The position numbers were made by a program, and so were the translations under genes. Below, one piece after another: positions 47,601-56,678 of a stretch of DNA of 64,000 nt (its first letter is position 1; each line of letters begins with the position of its first letter). This DNA is from Bifidobacterium minimum (GTDB taxonomy: Bacteria > Actinomycetota > Actinomycetes > Actinomycetales > Bifidobacteriaceae), in NCBI RefSeq assembly GCF_000741645.1, contig NZ_JGZD01000007.1, positions 1 through 64,000 of the forward strand, given 5' to 3'. The notes beneath the pieces were generated by a model that saw nothing but the letters and a program-made list of their open reading frames with translations, had not been told where the DNA came from and made no database searches.

Positions 47601-48245
47601 ACCGCGTTGGGATCGGGGTATGACGTGGCGATGAAGGATCTTGAGCTGCGCGGCACCGGAAACCTTCTGGGCGACGAGCAGAGCGGCCATATCGAGGGCG
47701 TGGGGTTCGATCTGTATGTCCGTATGGTGTCGCAGGCGGTCGAGGAGTACAAGAACCCCGGCAGGGTCGAGCCGGTTTCCGTCAGCGTGGATCTTCCCGT
47801 CGAGGCGTCGATCCCCGTGGACTACATCGATTCGGACAAGCTCCGGCTCGAGGCGTACCGAAAGCTGGCGTCCGCCCGCACCGAGGACGATCTCGCCGAC
47901 CTGCGCGAGGAGCTTGCGGACCGTTACGGGCCACCGCCGCACGAGTTCGAGGATCTTTTCGCCATAGCCCGCGTCAGGGCCCGGGCGCGCGATCTGGGAA
48001 TCGAGGAGATATCGACCCAGGGGACGCGCGTGCGTGTCCGTCCCGTGGACGTTCCGGACTCGGTGAGAATGAGGATCGAGCGCATATACCATGGCGCGCA
48101 GTATCGTCCCGTCACTCGGACGCTTCTCGTTCCCGCGCCTTTCGGCGGATCGTTCGGATCGAAGCCGATGGACTCGGCGTCCGTGATCCATTGGGTCGAC
48201 GTGCTGATGGATGATCTGATGTGGAAGCCCGCGCCACGGTCCTGA
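44625..48245 (+). CDS. mfd: Transcription-repair coupling factor
   Basis: Displaces stalled RNA polymerase and recruits UvrA. The N-terminal UvrB-like domains (about 100-350) include [11 protein letters not shown] and [29 protein letters not shown]. The RNAP-interacting CarD-like domain starts near residue 524 ([21 protein letters not shown]). The RecG-like translocase has Walker A [19 protein letters not shown] near 684, Walker B [14 protein letters not shown] near 784, and the TRG-like [17 protein letters not shown]. The TRCF C-domain follows. Length 1206 is normal. ATG at 44625 has AGGAGA and overlaps pth by 11 nt. The first ~45 residues are Ser/His-rich with short repeats (HESHES, EGSLEGS). 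Confidence 0.97.
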   Translation: [1206 protein letters not shown]

Positions 48246-48310
48246 AGGTCTGGACCCGATGCGGACAGGCAGTGGCGGGTATTCTGGCGGGGAATCCAGA
48301 GGAGGGGAAT

Positions 48311-49096
48311 ATGGCCGATGGCGATGACAATGACGCCGGGGATGACGCCGGGGATGACGCAGTGAGGGGAGACGATATCGGTGCGGTCATCCGACCGTGG
48401 CATCGGACGACGGCCCCGACGGCCCCGACGTCCGCGACGGGGTCGGCGCCCGCGTCCGACCGTCCGGTGGGCCATGCGCTGGTGATGCCGGGAATCGGAT
48501 ACACGGTGGATCGCCCGCTGCTGTACTGGGCCGCCCGCGCGCTGTCCTGGCGTGGATGGCAGGTGGACAGGCTGTGGCTTGATCTCCCGGCAACCGTTGA
48601 TTTTCCCAGGACGATCGCGCGGATGAACGCGATGGTCGATTCGTGGCTTGGTTCCCTGGACGATTCCGCGGCGTCGGGTGGCGGAGGGAATGATCGTCGC
48701 GTCCCCCGCATGGCGGTGACGAAATCCCTTTCCACGCTGACCTACCCGCATCTCGCCGAATCGGGCATGGCCGCGGTTCTGCTTACGCCGGTCCTCAACC
48801 CGCCTCCGTGCGATCCCGCGCGGTCGGTGATCGAGACTCCCGTGCGTCGTGGCGCGTCCGCGTCCCCCATGCCCCTCATATGCGCGGGCGACGCCGATCC
48901 GTATTTTGATGCGGGCAGGGCCCGGATGCTGACGGATCGCGTCACCGTGTGCTCCGGCGCCAACCATTCCGTCGAGGTGGTTGGCGATTACTCGGCGTCG
49001 ATTCGGCATCTTGCCGATGTGACGTCCGCGATCGTGCGTTATGCCGACGACGTGGCCGGATGCCGTGTGGATGACGAGGAGAGGGAGTGCCGGTGA
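48311..49096 (+). CDS. Alpha/beta hydrolase-like protein, 261 aa
   Basis: After a Gly/Asp/Ala-rich N-terminus (residues 1-60, with short GDDA and TAPT repeats), ALVMPGIGYTVDRPLLYWAARALSWRGWQVDRLWLDLP looks like the first strand, oxyanion loop and helix of an alpha/beta hydrolase. RMAVTKSLSTL would be the nucleophile elbow (K-S-L-S, not a strict G-x-S-x-G), and AGDADPYFD and SGANHSVEVVGD the Asp and His. Function unknown; no cofactor or membrane signal is seen. It follows mfd by 66 bp with GGAGGGG, and its stop is shared with the next start (TGATG), so the three may form one unit. Confidence 0.75.
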   Translation: MADGDDNDAGDDAGDDAVRGDDIGAVIRPWHRTTAPTAPTSATGSAPASDRPVGHALVMPGIGYTVDRPLLYWAARALSWRGWQVDRLWLDLPATVDFPRTIARMNAMVDSWLGSLDDSAASGGGGNDRRVPRMAVTKSLSTLTYPHLAESGMAAVLLTPVLNPPPCDPARSVIETPVRRGASASPMPLICAGDADPYFDAGRARMLTDRVTVCSGANHSVEVVGDYSASIRHLADVTSAIVRYADDVAGCRVDDEERECR

Positions 49097-49569
49097 TGGT
49101 GGATGCCGATTCGGTTCAGGAGCGTGCGGAGCGCAATCGCGACGTGGTCAGGCGGTATCTGGCGTCGGGCCATGGCGATGCGCTGCTTGACCGTCATAGG
49201 TTGTTCACCCGGGACGGGGTGTCGGGCCTGTGGACCTCAGATTCCGGTGAGCCCGTCTTCGTGGAGGGCAGGGATCTGATCGCGCGCTACGACCTGTGGT
49301 CTAGCAGGCATTTTCCCGATTGGACGTGGAGGAACGTGCGCGTGTGGACCACGGACGATCCCGACTGGCTGTGGGCTGAGGCCGACGGCGGCGGGACCCT
49401 GATCCTTCCCGGTCATGATCCCGTGACGTATGACAACCATTTTCTGTATTCGTTCGAGATGCGCGGCGGCCTCATAGCCAGGGAGAGGGAGTTCATGAAT
49501 CCGGTGGTGGAGATGCGGGCTCTGGGACTGCGCGTGCCCCGGATCGATCTGGGAGATTTTCCGGAATGA
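49096..49569 (+). CDS. PhzA/PhzB-like protein (SnoaL-like NTF2 fold)
   Basis: Residues 10-157 follow the phenazine biosynthesis PhzA/PhzB pattern closely: NRDVVRRYLA, DRHRLFTRDGVSGLWTSDSGEPVFVEGRDLI, HFPDWTWRNVRVWTTDDPDWLWAEADGGGTLILPG, NHFLYSFEMRGGLIAREREFMN, then LRALGLRVPRIDLGDFP. His72 in HFPDW and Glu132 in REFMN fall where PhzA/B enzymes carry their catalytic His and Glu (family knowledge). No other phenazine gene (phzC-G) is visible. The ATG at 49096 shares a base with the upstream stop and has GAGGGAG at good spacing. Length 157 is typical. The role here may be a different small-molecule isomerase or condensing step. Confidence 0.83.
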   Translation: MVDADSVQERAERNRDVVRRYLASGHGDALLDRHRLFTRDGVSGLWTSDSGEPVFVEGRDLIARYDLWSSRHFPDWTWRNVRVWTTDDPDWLWAEADGGGTLILPGHDPVTYDNHFLYSFEMRGGLIAREREFMNPVVEMRALGLRVPRIDLGDFPE

Positions 49570-49633
49570 CGGATGATGGCGGTGATCGTCCGATGACGGC
49601 GACAATGAGTGCAGTGGATGGAGGAGTGCGGAG

Positions 49634-50524
49634 ATGACGGTTCTGGCGGGATACGGGATCGGTCGCATCGGTCTGGGAACGATGGCGCTTGCCGTTGAAG
49701 GGCGTCCGTCGCGCGACGTGGCGGTCGATGTCATTCATGCGGCCCTTGATGCCGGGGTCCGGTATCTCGACACGGCGTGGTCCTATTATCGCCCGTCGGT
49801 TCCCGGATGCGGTCTGGCGCGGGATCTGGGGTACGGCGAGCTGCTCGTCCGCGATGCGTTGTCGACGTGGGACGGTCCCCGTGACGAGGTGCTTGTCGCG
49901 ACGAAGACGGGATGGCGGCGGACGCTCGACGAATCGGGCCATTATGGATGGCTCGCCGATGCACGGCCCGAGACCATGATGGCGGACGTGCGCCAGTCGC
50001 TGCGGAGATTGGGCGTGGATTCCATTGCGCTGCTGTATTCGCATTGCGATGATCCGCAGCTCCCCTATGAGGATCAGATGACCGCCCTGCGCTCCCTGGT
50101 GGACGAGGGCCTGGTGCGTTATGTCGGCATCTCCCGCGTGGGCGTGGAGGACATCGATATCGCTCGATCCGTCCTGGGGGATCGTCTGGTCGCGGTGCAG
50201 AACCAGTTCTCTCCCATATGCCCGGATCCGGAGGGGACGATGTCCCGCGTGTGCGACATGGGGCGTCGATTCGTGTGCTTCTCGCCTCTGGGCGGCTTTC
50301 TTGATCCGATCGACGTCTCACGTCTGGAGCCCTTCCACCGCGTCGCGCGGAGAAGGGGATGCTCATATCAGCGCGTGGTTCTCGCGTGGGAGCTCGCCAG
50401 GGATCCCGGTGTGGTCGTCATCCCCAGCGCGCGCACCGTCGATGAGGTTCGTGACGATGTGGCCGCGGCCTCCCTGCGGCTCGACGCGGCGGAGCTCGCA
50501 TATCTGGACGAAATGGCATTGTGA
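49634..50524 (+). CDS. Aldo/keto reductase
   Basis: NADPH-dependent oxidoreductase of the AKR TIM-barrel family. Catalytic tetrad: Asp46 and Tyr51 in RYLDTAWSYY, Lys91 in VATKTGW, His137 in LYSHCDDPQLPYEDQ. Cofactor end: VFSPLGGF and VVIPSARTVDEV. Length 296 is normal. It lies 64 bp after the PhzA/B-like gene on the same strand and may share its transcript. Substrate unknown. Confidence 0.9.
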   Translation: MTVLAGYGIGRIGLGTMALAVEGRPSRDVAVDVIHAALDAGVRYLDTAWSYYRPSVPGCGLARDLGYGELLVRDALSTWDGPRDEVLVATKTGWRRTLDESGHYGWLADARPETMMADVRQSLRRLGVDSIALLYSHCDDPQLPYEDQMTALRSLVDEGLVRYVGISRVGVEDIDIARSVLGDRLVAVQNQFSPICPDPEGTMSRVCDMGRRFVCFSPLGGFLDPIDVSRLEPFHRVARRRGCSYQRVVLAWELARDPGVVVIPSARTVDEVRDDVAAASLRLDAAELAYLDEMAL

Positions 50525-50608
50525 GCGTTCACGAACCGCCGCGACGGCGAACGGTCTAGTCCATAAAGCCCGGTATCCTTAGAACCGTTATCGCAACCTA
50601 CGTTGTAA

Positions 50609-51913
<1,305 letters not shown>

Positions 51914-51934
51914 TCCGTAATCTGCAGTGACGGT

Positions 51935-51979
51935 GACGGTACCCGCCGCGTTCGCAAGTCGAATGCGGCGGGTACCGTC
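51935..51979 (+). terminator. Intrinsic terminator between eno and divIC
   Basis: Perfect 15-bp stem: 51935-51949 with 51965-51979 (GACGGTACCCGCCGC and its complement), loop of 15 nt, then GTTTGC. It ends seven bases before the divIC ATG (51986), so the divIC 5' end is tightly packed against the terminator. Confidence 0.93.
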
Positions 51980-51985
51980 GTTTGC

Positions 51986-52555
51986 ATGAGAAGTTCCCGA
52001 CGCTCCCGATCCACGACGCCGCCGCGCCGTCAGTCCCGCGGCTCAGGGCCTCTGGCCTTTTTCGTGTCGGTGATCATTCTCGCCTTGGGGGCCATCCAGC
52101 TGGTGTCCGCCTTCCACACATACGCGCTGAATCTTGCCGAGCTCAACGGGTTGCGCCGTCAGGAGGCCGCGCTTGTCGCGAAGAAGCAGTCCCTGGAGAA
52201 CGAGATCTCGCGCTGGGATGACAAGGCCTATGTCACTGCGCAGGCACGGGAACGGCTGGGATTCGTGTTTCCCGGAGAGGTGTCAGTGCACGTGAAGAAC
52301 TCGCAGGCCGTGACCGGCGAGGACTCCGACGCCCAATCGCTCGACGAGGATGAGTCGTCCGTCTCGACGGCGTCCGTGCCGTGGTACAGCGAACTGGCCT
52401 ATGGCATTCGCAAGGCCGATGAGCCGTCGAAGAAGGCGACGAAGACGGCGGTCGATTCGGGTACGGGAACCACCGGGACCGACGCTTCGACGCCGTCGGG
52501 GTCCTCCACGGCGACCACCAACGGCGATGCCGACGGCACGGATGGCGATCAATGA
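51986..52555 (+). CDS. Septum formation initiator (FtsB/DivIC) family protein
   Basis: Small bitopic divisome protein. One membrane span (about 23-44, LAFFVSVIILALGAIQLVSAF) follows a basic cytoplasmic tail. The adjacent coiled coil (about 50-75, LAELNGLRRQEAALVAKKQSLENEISRW) and the family ending YVTAQARERLGFVFPGE match FtsB/DivIC. The C-terminal ~90 residues are a disordered Ser/Asp/Thr-rich tail. There is no normal ribosome binding site within the short leader after the eno terminator, which is odd. The gene precedes DUF501 with near overlap. Confidence 0.92.
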   Translation: MRSSRRSRSTTPPRRQSRGSGPLAFFVSVIILALGAIQLVSAFHTYALNLAELNGLRRQEAALVAKKQSLENEISRWDDKAYVTAQARERLGFVFPGEVSVHVKNSQAVTGEDSDAQSLDEDESSVSTASVPWYSELAYGIRKADEPSKKATKTAVDSGTGTTGTDASTPSGSSTATTNGDADGTDGDQ

Positions 52556-52581
52556 CCCGGCGAACCGCGGAGGACACCGTT

Positions 52582-53168
52582 ATGGACGCTCATGATCCGA
52601 CCGAGGAGGAAGCGGGCGTCGTGGTCGGTCTGGCCCATCGTCTGCTGTCCCACGAGCTGTCGCAGAACGACGTGGACGTCGTCCACCGGCAGCTGGGTCG
52701 TTTTCCCCGTGGCATGCTGGCCGTGGGCGCCCGGTGCGTGTGCGGACGGCCCGTGGCCGTGATCACCAGGCCGCTGCTTCCTGGCGGGATTCCCTTTCCC
52801 ACGACCTGCTATCTGACGGGTCCATCGGCGGTGAAGGCCGCCTCGCATCGTGAGGCCGCCGGGGATATGCGTGAGCTGACCACGCGCCTTGAGACGGATG
52901 AGGATCTTCGCGTGGGATACGAGCGCGCCGATCGCCTCTACAAGGCCTTCCGGCATGAGATAGCCCTGATGGTCGGCGACGGGGAGGACCACGTCGCGGC
53001 GGTCAGTGCCGGGGGGATGCCCACGAGGGTGAAATGCTTCATGCTCTGGTGGCCCAGAGTCTGGTGATGGGTCCCGGAGTCAATCCCATCGGTGATCTGG
53101 CGTTGGAGTCGATGCGCGACGAGTTCGATCCGACGGTATGCCGGTGCCCGCGGCTTGCGGAAGATTGA
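52582..53168 (+). pseudogene. DUF501 protein, one-base frameshift near the C-terminus
   Basis: DUF501 proteins are conserved next to divIC in actinobacteria. The body is intact: DVDVVHRQLGRFPRGMLAVGARCVCGRPVAVITRPLLPGGIPFPTTCYLTGPSAVKAASHREAAGDM. The frame then breaks after MPTRVKC (near 53037): the ORF reads FMLWWPRVW and stops at 53067. Shifting the frame gives LHALVAQSLVMGPGVNPIGDLALESMRDEFDPTVCRC to a stop at 53166-53168, the expected family ending. One missing base explains it. The start at 52582 has GGAGG at good spacing; an upstream ATG at 52552 overlaps the divIC stop. If the loss is real, the Cys-containing tail is lost. Confidence 0.85.
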
Positions 53169-53258
53169 GCGCCGTCCGAGCGCGCCGTCCGATGCATGTC
53201 GCATGATGACGTGTCGCGTGGTCTCATGTCGTGGTGAAGTCGTGGTGAAAGGAAGAAG

Positions 53259-54270
53259 ATGGTGTCCGACTCGGTGACGGTGGCGGGGATTGACTGTGGA
53301 ACGAACTCGATCCGGCTCAAAGTGGCCAGAGTCCACCCGGATGGCCGTATGGACGATGTCGTTCCGCGGATGCTGCGCGTCGTGCGTTTGGGGCAGGGGG
53401 TGGACCGCACGCATCGGTTCGCGCCGGAGGCGCTGGAGCGCACGTATGCCGCGTCCCGCGAGTTCGCCGCCGTTCTGGCCGGCTGCCGGATCGACGGTCT
53501 GCGCTTCGTGGCGACCTCGGCGACGCGTGACGCCGACAACAGGGACGAGTTCGAGGATGGGGTGGAATCCATCCTTGGCGTTCGGCCCGAGGTCATATCC
53601 GGGACCGAGGAAGCGGATCTGAGCTTCCTTGCGGCGACGGGCATAGTGCGCAGATCCGAGCTCAGGCCGCCGTATCTCGTCATCGATCTGGGCGGGGGGG
53701 TCGACCGAGATGGTTATGGGCGGCGATGGCGTCGCATCGCCGTCCACGAAAGTCAGCCAGGCTTTTTCCATGGACGTCGGCTCGGTGAGGATGACCGAGC
53801 GCCATCTTCTGTCGGATCCCCCCACGGAGGATCAGATCGGATCCGCCCGAAGGGATGTGGACGAGCACATCGATGAGGCCTTCGAGCATGTCGAGGCGGC
53901 GCGCGCACGCAGCATCATCGGCGTGTCGGGGACGGTCACCACGATGGCCGCGCTGGCGTTGGGACTGAGGGAATACGACCATGCTGCCGTCGACGGCCGA
54001 TGCATTCCGCTGACGACGGCCTTCAGTGTCAACGATCGCTTTCTGCGGATGACACGCGCCGAAAGAGCCACGTACAAAACCATTCATCCCGGGCGCGTCG
54101 ACGTCGTCGGCGGCGGCGCCCTGGTGTGGAGCCGTGTGCTCGAGCGTGTCTCCCAGGCGGCGCTTGAGGACCATGGCGAGGCCATAACCTCGTTCATGGC
54201 CAGTGAGCACGGTCTTCTTGACGGCATCGTCCTCGATTATGGCAGACGGCTTCTGGCGCGGACGGTGTAG
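53259..54270 (+). pseudogene. ppx: Exopolyphosphatase/Ppx-GppA, frameshifted in a run of seven G
   Basis: Hydrolyses polyphosphate or pppGpp. N-terminal part: GIDCGTNSIRLKVARV (phosphate loop), VATSATRDADNRDEF, EADLSFLAAT, then VIDLGGG. A run of seven G at 53694-53700 shifts the frame. With six G the reading continues as STEMVMGGDGVASPSTKVSQAFSMDVGSVRMTERHLL, then IIGVSGTVTTMAALALGLREYD, HPGRVDVVGGGALVW, to 54270. The combined product of ~337 residues is a normal Ppx. As given, the ORF ends at 53876 after the conserved phosphate-binding DLGGG. The cause is either slippage in the homopolymer or sequencing error. SD GAAAGGAAG precedes the ATG. Confidence 0.9.
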
Positions 54271-54396
54271 GTGACGCCCCGAACCGAACCGACCGCCGTG
54301 GGCCACCGCGTCCGGCGGCGTGACGACATTCTGGATGCGCCGGGGCATACCAGTGCGGTACAGTGACAACGTCAGGCCGTTGGCCATGGCTTATCC

Positions 54397-54478
54397 GCCC
54401 CCTTGGCGGAACTGGTAGACGCTGCGGACTTAAAATCCGCCGCCGCAAGGCATGCGGGTTCGATTCCCGCAGGGGGCA
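54397..54478 (+). tRNA. tRNA-Leu (UAA)
   Basis: Acceptor arms GCCCCCT (54397-54403) and AGGGGGC (54471-54477) pair fully; the discriminator is A. The anticodon arm GCGGA-CTTAAAA-TCCGC gives anticodon TAA. The long variable arm and the T-arm GCGGGTTCGATTCCCGC complete a class II tRNA. CCA is not encoded. Reads the UUA codon, rare in this high-GC genome. Confidence 0.97.
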
Positions 54479-54687
54479 CGGGATCGGGTTGTAGGGGAGT
54501 CGGTGGTCCGTGTCCCCGGACGGCCGTGCCGACGTGGGTGACGTATGGCGTTGCCGACGGCTGGCCCGTCACGATAGGCCTTCGCATCCATCGGACGCAT
54601 GGTGTGTTGCGGGTGGCACGACGTGTGCGAGGGTGGAGCGGTGTCGTGGATAGCATATGTTATGGATGGCGCAACGAAAGGATCATC

Positions 54688-55251
54688 ATGTCGTCTCGCA
54701 TCGAGGAGCCTCGGCCGACGGGGGAATCCGCCCCGGTGATGGTCGCCCAGAACGTCATCGCCGCGGCCGTGCTCTGCATCGGTGAGGTCATCGCGGCGCC
54801 GCTGTACATGATCATGGTGCACGGCGGCATCGCGCTGGTGCCATGGATGATGGTGGCGTGCATGCTCGCCGTCGCCTTCTGCGCCACGGCGGGTTTCGCC
54901 CTGCTCTGGCTCGCCCAGTCCCTTGTCTCCCGGATGTCGGGAGTTCATGCGGTCGTCGTGTACGCCGTGACGGGCTTCGTGGGATTCGGACTGTGGGGTT
55001 TTCTGGTGGTCGTATCGTTGATCGACTCGTTGACGGTGGCGCAGGGGCTGGCGGCCTTGGTGGCGGGGCAGGCCCTGTCGGTCGCGTTCAACAGCGCGGT
55101 GTGGGGTTTTCTCGGATATGGAGGGGCGCAGGCCGTCGGGGAGCGTTTCGCGCGCCATCGCCGTGCCGTGTATGTGACGGGCGCCGTTCTGGTCATCGTG
55201 GCCGCCGTCGGCCTGTTCTATGCCGTCAGCATGTTCTCGGTCGTCTACTGA
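54688..55251 (+). CDS. Hypothetical membrane protein, 187 aa
   Basis: I do not recognise the family. Five hydrophobic spans: about 17-40 (VMVAQNVIAAAVLCIGEVIAAPLYMIM), 45-71, 82-107 (VVVYAVTGFVGFGLWGFLVVVSLI), 115-140 and 160-185 (AVYVTGAVLVIVAAVGLFYAVSMF). No charged catalytic pattern is seen. ATG at 54688 has GAAAGGA. It follows the tRNA by ~210 bp and precedes the FKBP gene. Confidence 0.7.
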   Translation: MSSRIEEPRPTGESAPVMVAQNVIAAAVLCIGEVIAAPLYMIMVHGGIALVPWMMVACMLAVAFCATAGFALLWLAQSLVSRMSGVHAVVVYAVTGFVGFGLWGFLVVVSLIDSLTVAQGLAALVAGQALSVAFNSAVWGFLGYGGAQAVGERFARHRRAVYVTGAVLVIVAAVGLFYAVSMFSVVY

Positions 55252-55366
55252 CGGGCGTCGGGCGCGCGGGACGCATTCGGCGGTTCGTGGTTCGTGCCAT
55301 GCACTTCGCGAGGGATGCTCGAATATATGGTGATATTCTGGTGGGCATTGTCCGAAAGGAGACACG

Positions 55367-55774
55367 ATGGAAAAAACCATGCCTGAGGTGAACGCCGAAT
55401 TCGGTGCGGCCCCTGTTGTCGCTTTCCCGGGTGAACAACCTCCCGCGGGACTGCGGGTCGTCGAACTTGTCGAAGGCGATGGCCCCGTCGTCCGTCCCGG
55501 GGACACCGTCACCGTCAACTACCATGGGGTGGTGTGGGGCGGATCCACGCCGTTCGACTCGAGTTTCGACCGTCACAGCCCCGCGAGCTTCGGCATCGGC
55601 GTCGGCCAGGTCATCAAGGGATGGGATCGTACCGTTCCCGGACATAACGTGGGCTCGCGCCTCGTGGTGTCCATCCCCCCTGAATATGGGTATGGTTCAC
55701 GTGGCGTTCCCCAGGCGGGAATCGGCGGAACGGATACGCTGGTCTTCGTCATCGACATAGTCTCGACCCGGTGA
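55367..55774 (+). CDS. FKBP-type peptidyl-prolyl cis-trans isomerase
   Basis: A single FKBP domain of 135 residues: VVELVEGDGPVVRPGDTVTVNYHGVVWGGSTPFDSSFDRHSPASFGIGVGQVIKGWDRTVPGHNVGSRLVVSIPPEYGYGSRGVPQAGIGGTDTLVFVIDIVS. All typical active-site blocks are there (YHG, FDSSF, VIKGWD, IPPEYGYG). There is no signal peptide, so it is cytoplasmic. Strong GAAAGGAGA upstream. Usually found just ahead of greA, as here (168 bp apart). Confidence 0.96.
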   Translation: MEKTMPEVNAEFGAAPVVAFPGEQPPAGLRVVELVEGDGPVVRPGDTVTVNYHGVVWGGSTPFDSSFDRHSPASFGIGVGQVIKGWDRTVPGHNVGSRLVVSIPPEYGYGSRGVPQAGIGGTDTLVFVIDIVSTR

Positions 55775-55941
55775 TCCGACGCGGGGCGAACCGTTGTGGT
55801 GTCCCGTCCCCGGACGGCCTTCCGCCGGACGGGATCGAGTGGACGGAACCGATGACGTGGTGCGTGCGCGTCGCGGGCATCGATGCGACCGCGAACGTCG
55901 TCGCACGTATGTGTCATTGAATGATTAGGAGGTTTGTCATC

Positions 55942-56421
55942 ATGGCTGATGAGAAGGTTGTGTTTCTGACCCAGAAGGCATACGACACCCTGAAGGATGA
56001 GCTGGCCCATCGGGAGGGTGAGTACCGTGAGGAGATCACCGAGCGTATAGCCGCCGCACGCGCGGAGGGGGATCTGTCGGAGAACGGCGGATACCAGGCT
56101 GCCCGTGAGGAGCAGGGCAAGAACGAGGGCAGGATCAACGAACTGATCGTCAAGCTCCGCAACGCCAAGATTCTCCATGCGCCCGCCGCCGGGACGGTGG
56201 GAAACGGCTCCGTCGTCGTTCTGGAACTCGCGGGACGCGAGATGACGTATGTTCTGGGATCCCGCGACATATCGGTGGCCACGGACTATGACGTCGTGAG
56301 CACGGATTCACCGATGGGTGCGGCCATCGTCGGAGCCCATACCGGGGATACCGTCACCTACAAGGCTCCCAACGGTCGTGACATCTCCGTGCGCATCAAG
56401 GACGCGCGGCCGCTCGAATAG
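55942..56421 (+). CDS. greA: Transcription elongation factor GreA
   Basis: Rescues backtracked RNA polymerase by stimulating transcript cleavage. The coiled-coil domain shows LTQKAYDTLKDELAHREGEYREEITERIAAARAEGDLSENGGYQAAREEQGKNEGRINELI, with the acidic tip GDLSEN. The C-terminal FKBP-like domain runs from VVVLELAGREMTYVLG to DISVRIKDARPLE. Length 159 is normal. The start at 55942 follows GGAGG (55928-55932). Confidence 0.97.
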   Translation: MADEKVVFLTQKAYDTLKDELAHREGEYREEITERIAAARAEGDLSENGGYQAAREEQGKNEGRINELIVKLRNAKILHAPAAGTVGNGSVVVLELAGREMTYVLGSRDISVATDYDVVSTDSPMGAAIVGAHTGDTVTYKAPNGRDISVRIKDARPLE

Positions 56422-56678
56422 GGTTTTCGCCGGATGTCGGTCCGGTAGGTTGTCGGTCGGCCGGATGCCGTATCCGGCTACCCCATATGACATGGCGTGT
56501 GCATGACGGTTCCGACGATGGTGATCGCACCTCCGATGGGGGGGCGGATGCCGTCGCCGGAACTCTTTTCTTTCCCTGTTTCGGGGTCGGAAACGGTATT
56601 CTGGCGTGGCCGCCCCGTCCGATCCTCTTGTTTCCTTACTTTTCCTACTGCAGTTGTCGTACTGCGGTTGTCGTTTCC

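Noticed and set aside
46281-48191. 636-codon minus-strand ORF opposite mfd
   Set aside because: Mfd motifs on plus are unambiguous; the reverse reading has no family pattern.
49096-50524. Phenazine biosynthetic cluster
   Set aside because: Only the PhzA/B-like gene is present; the neighbours are a generic hydrolase and an aldo/keto reductase.
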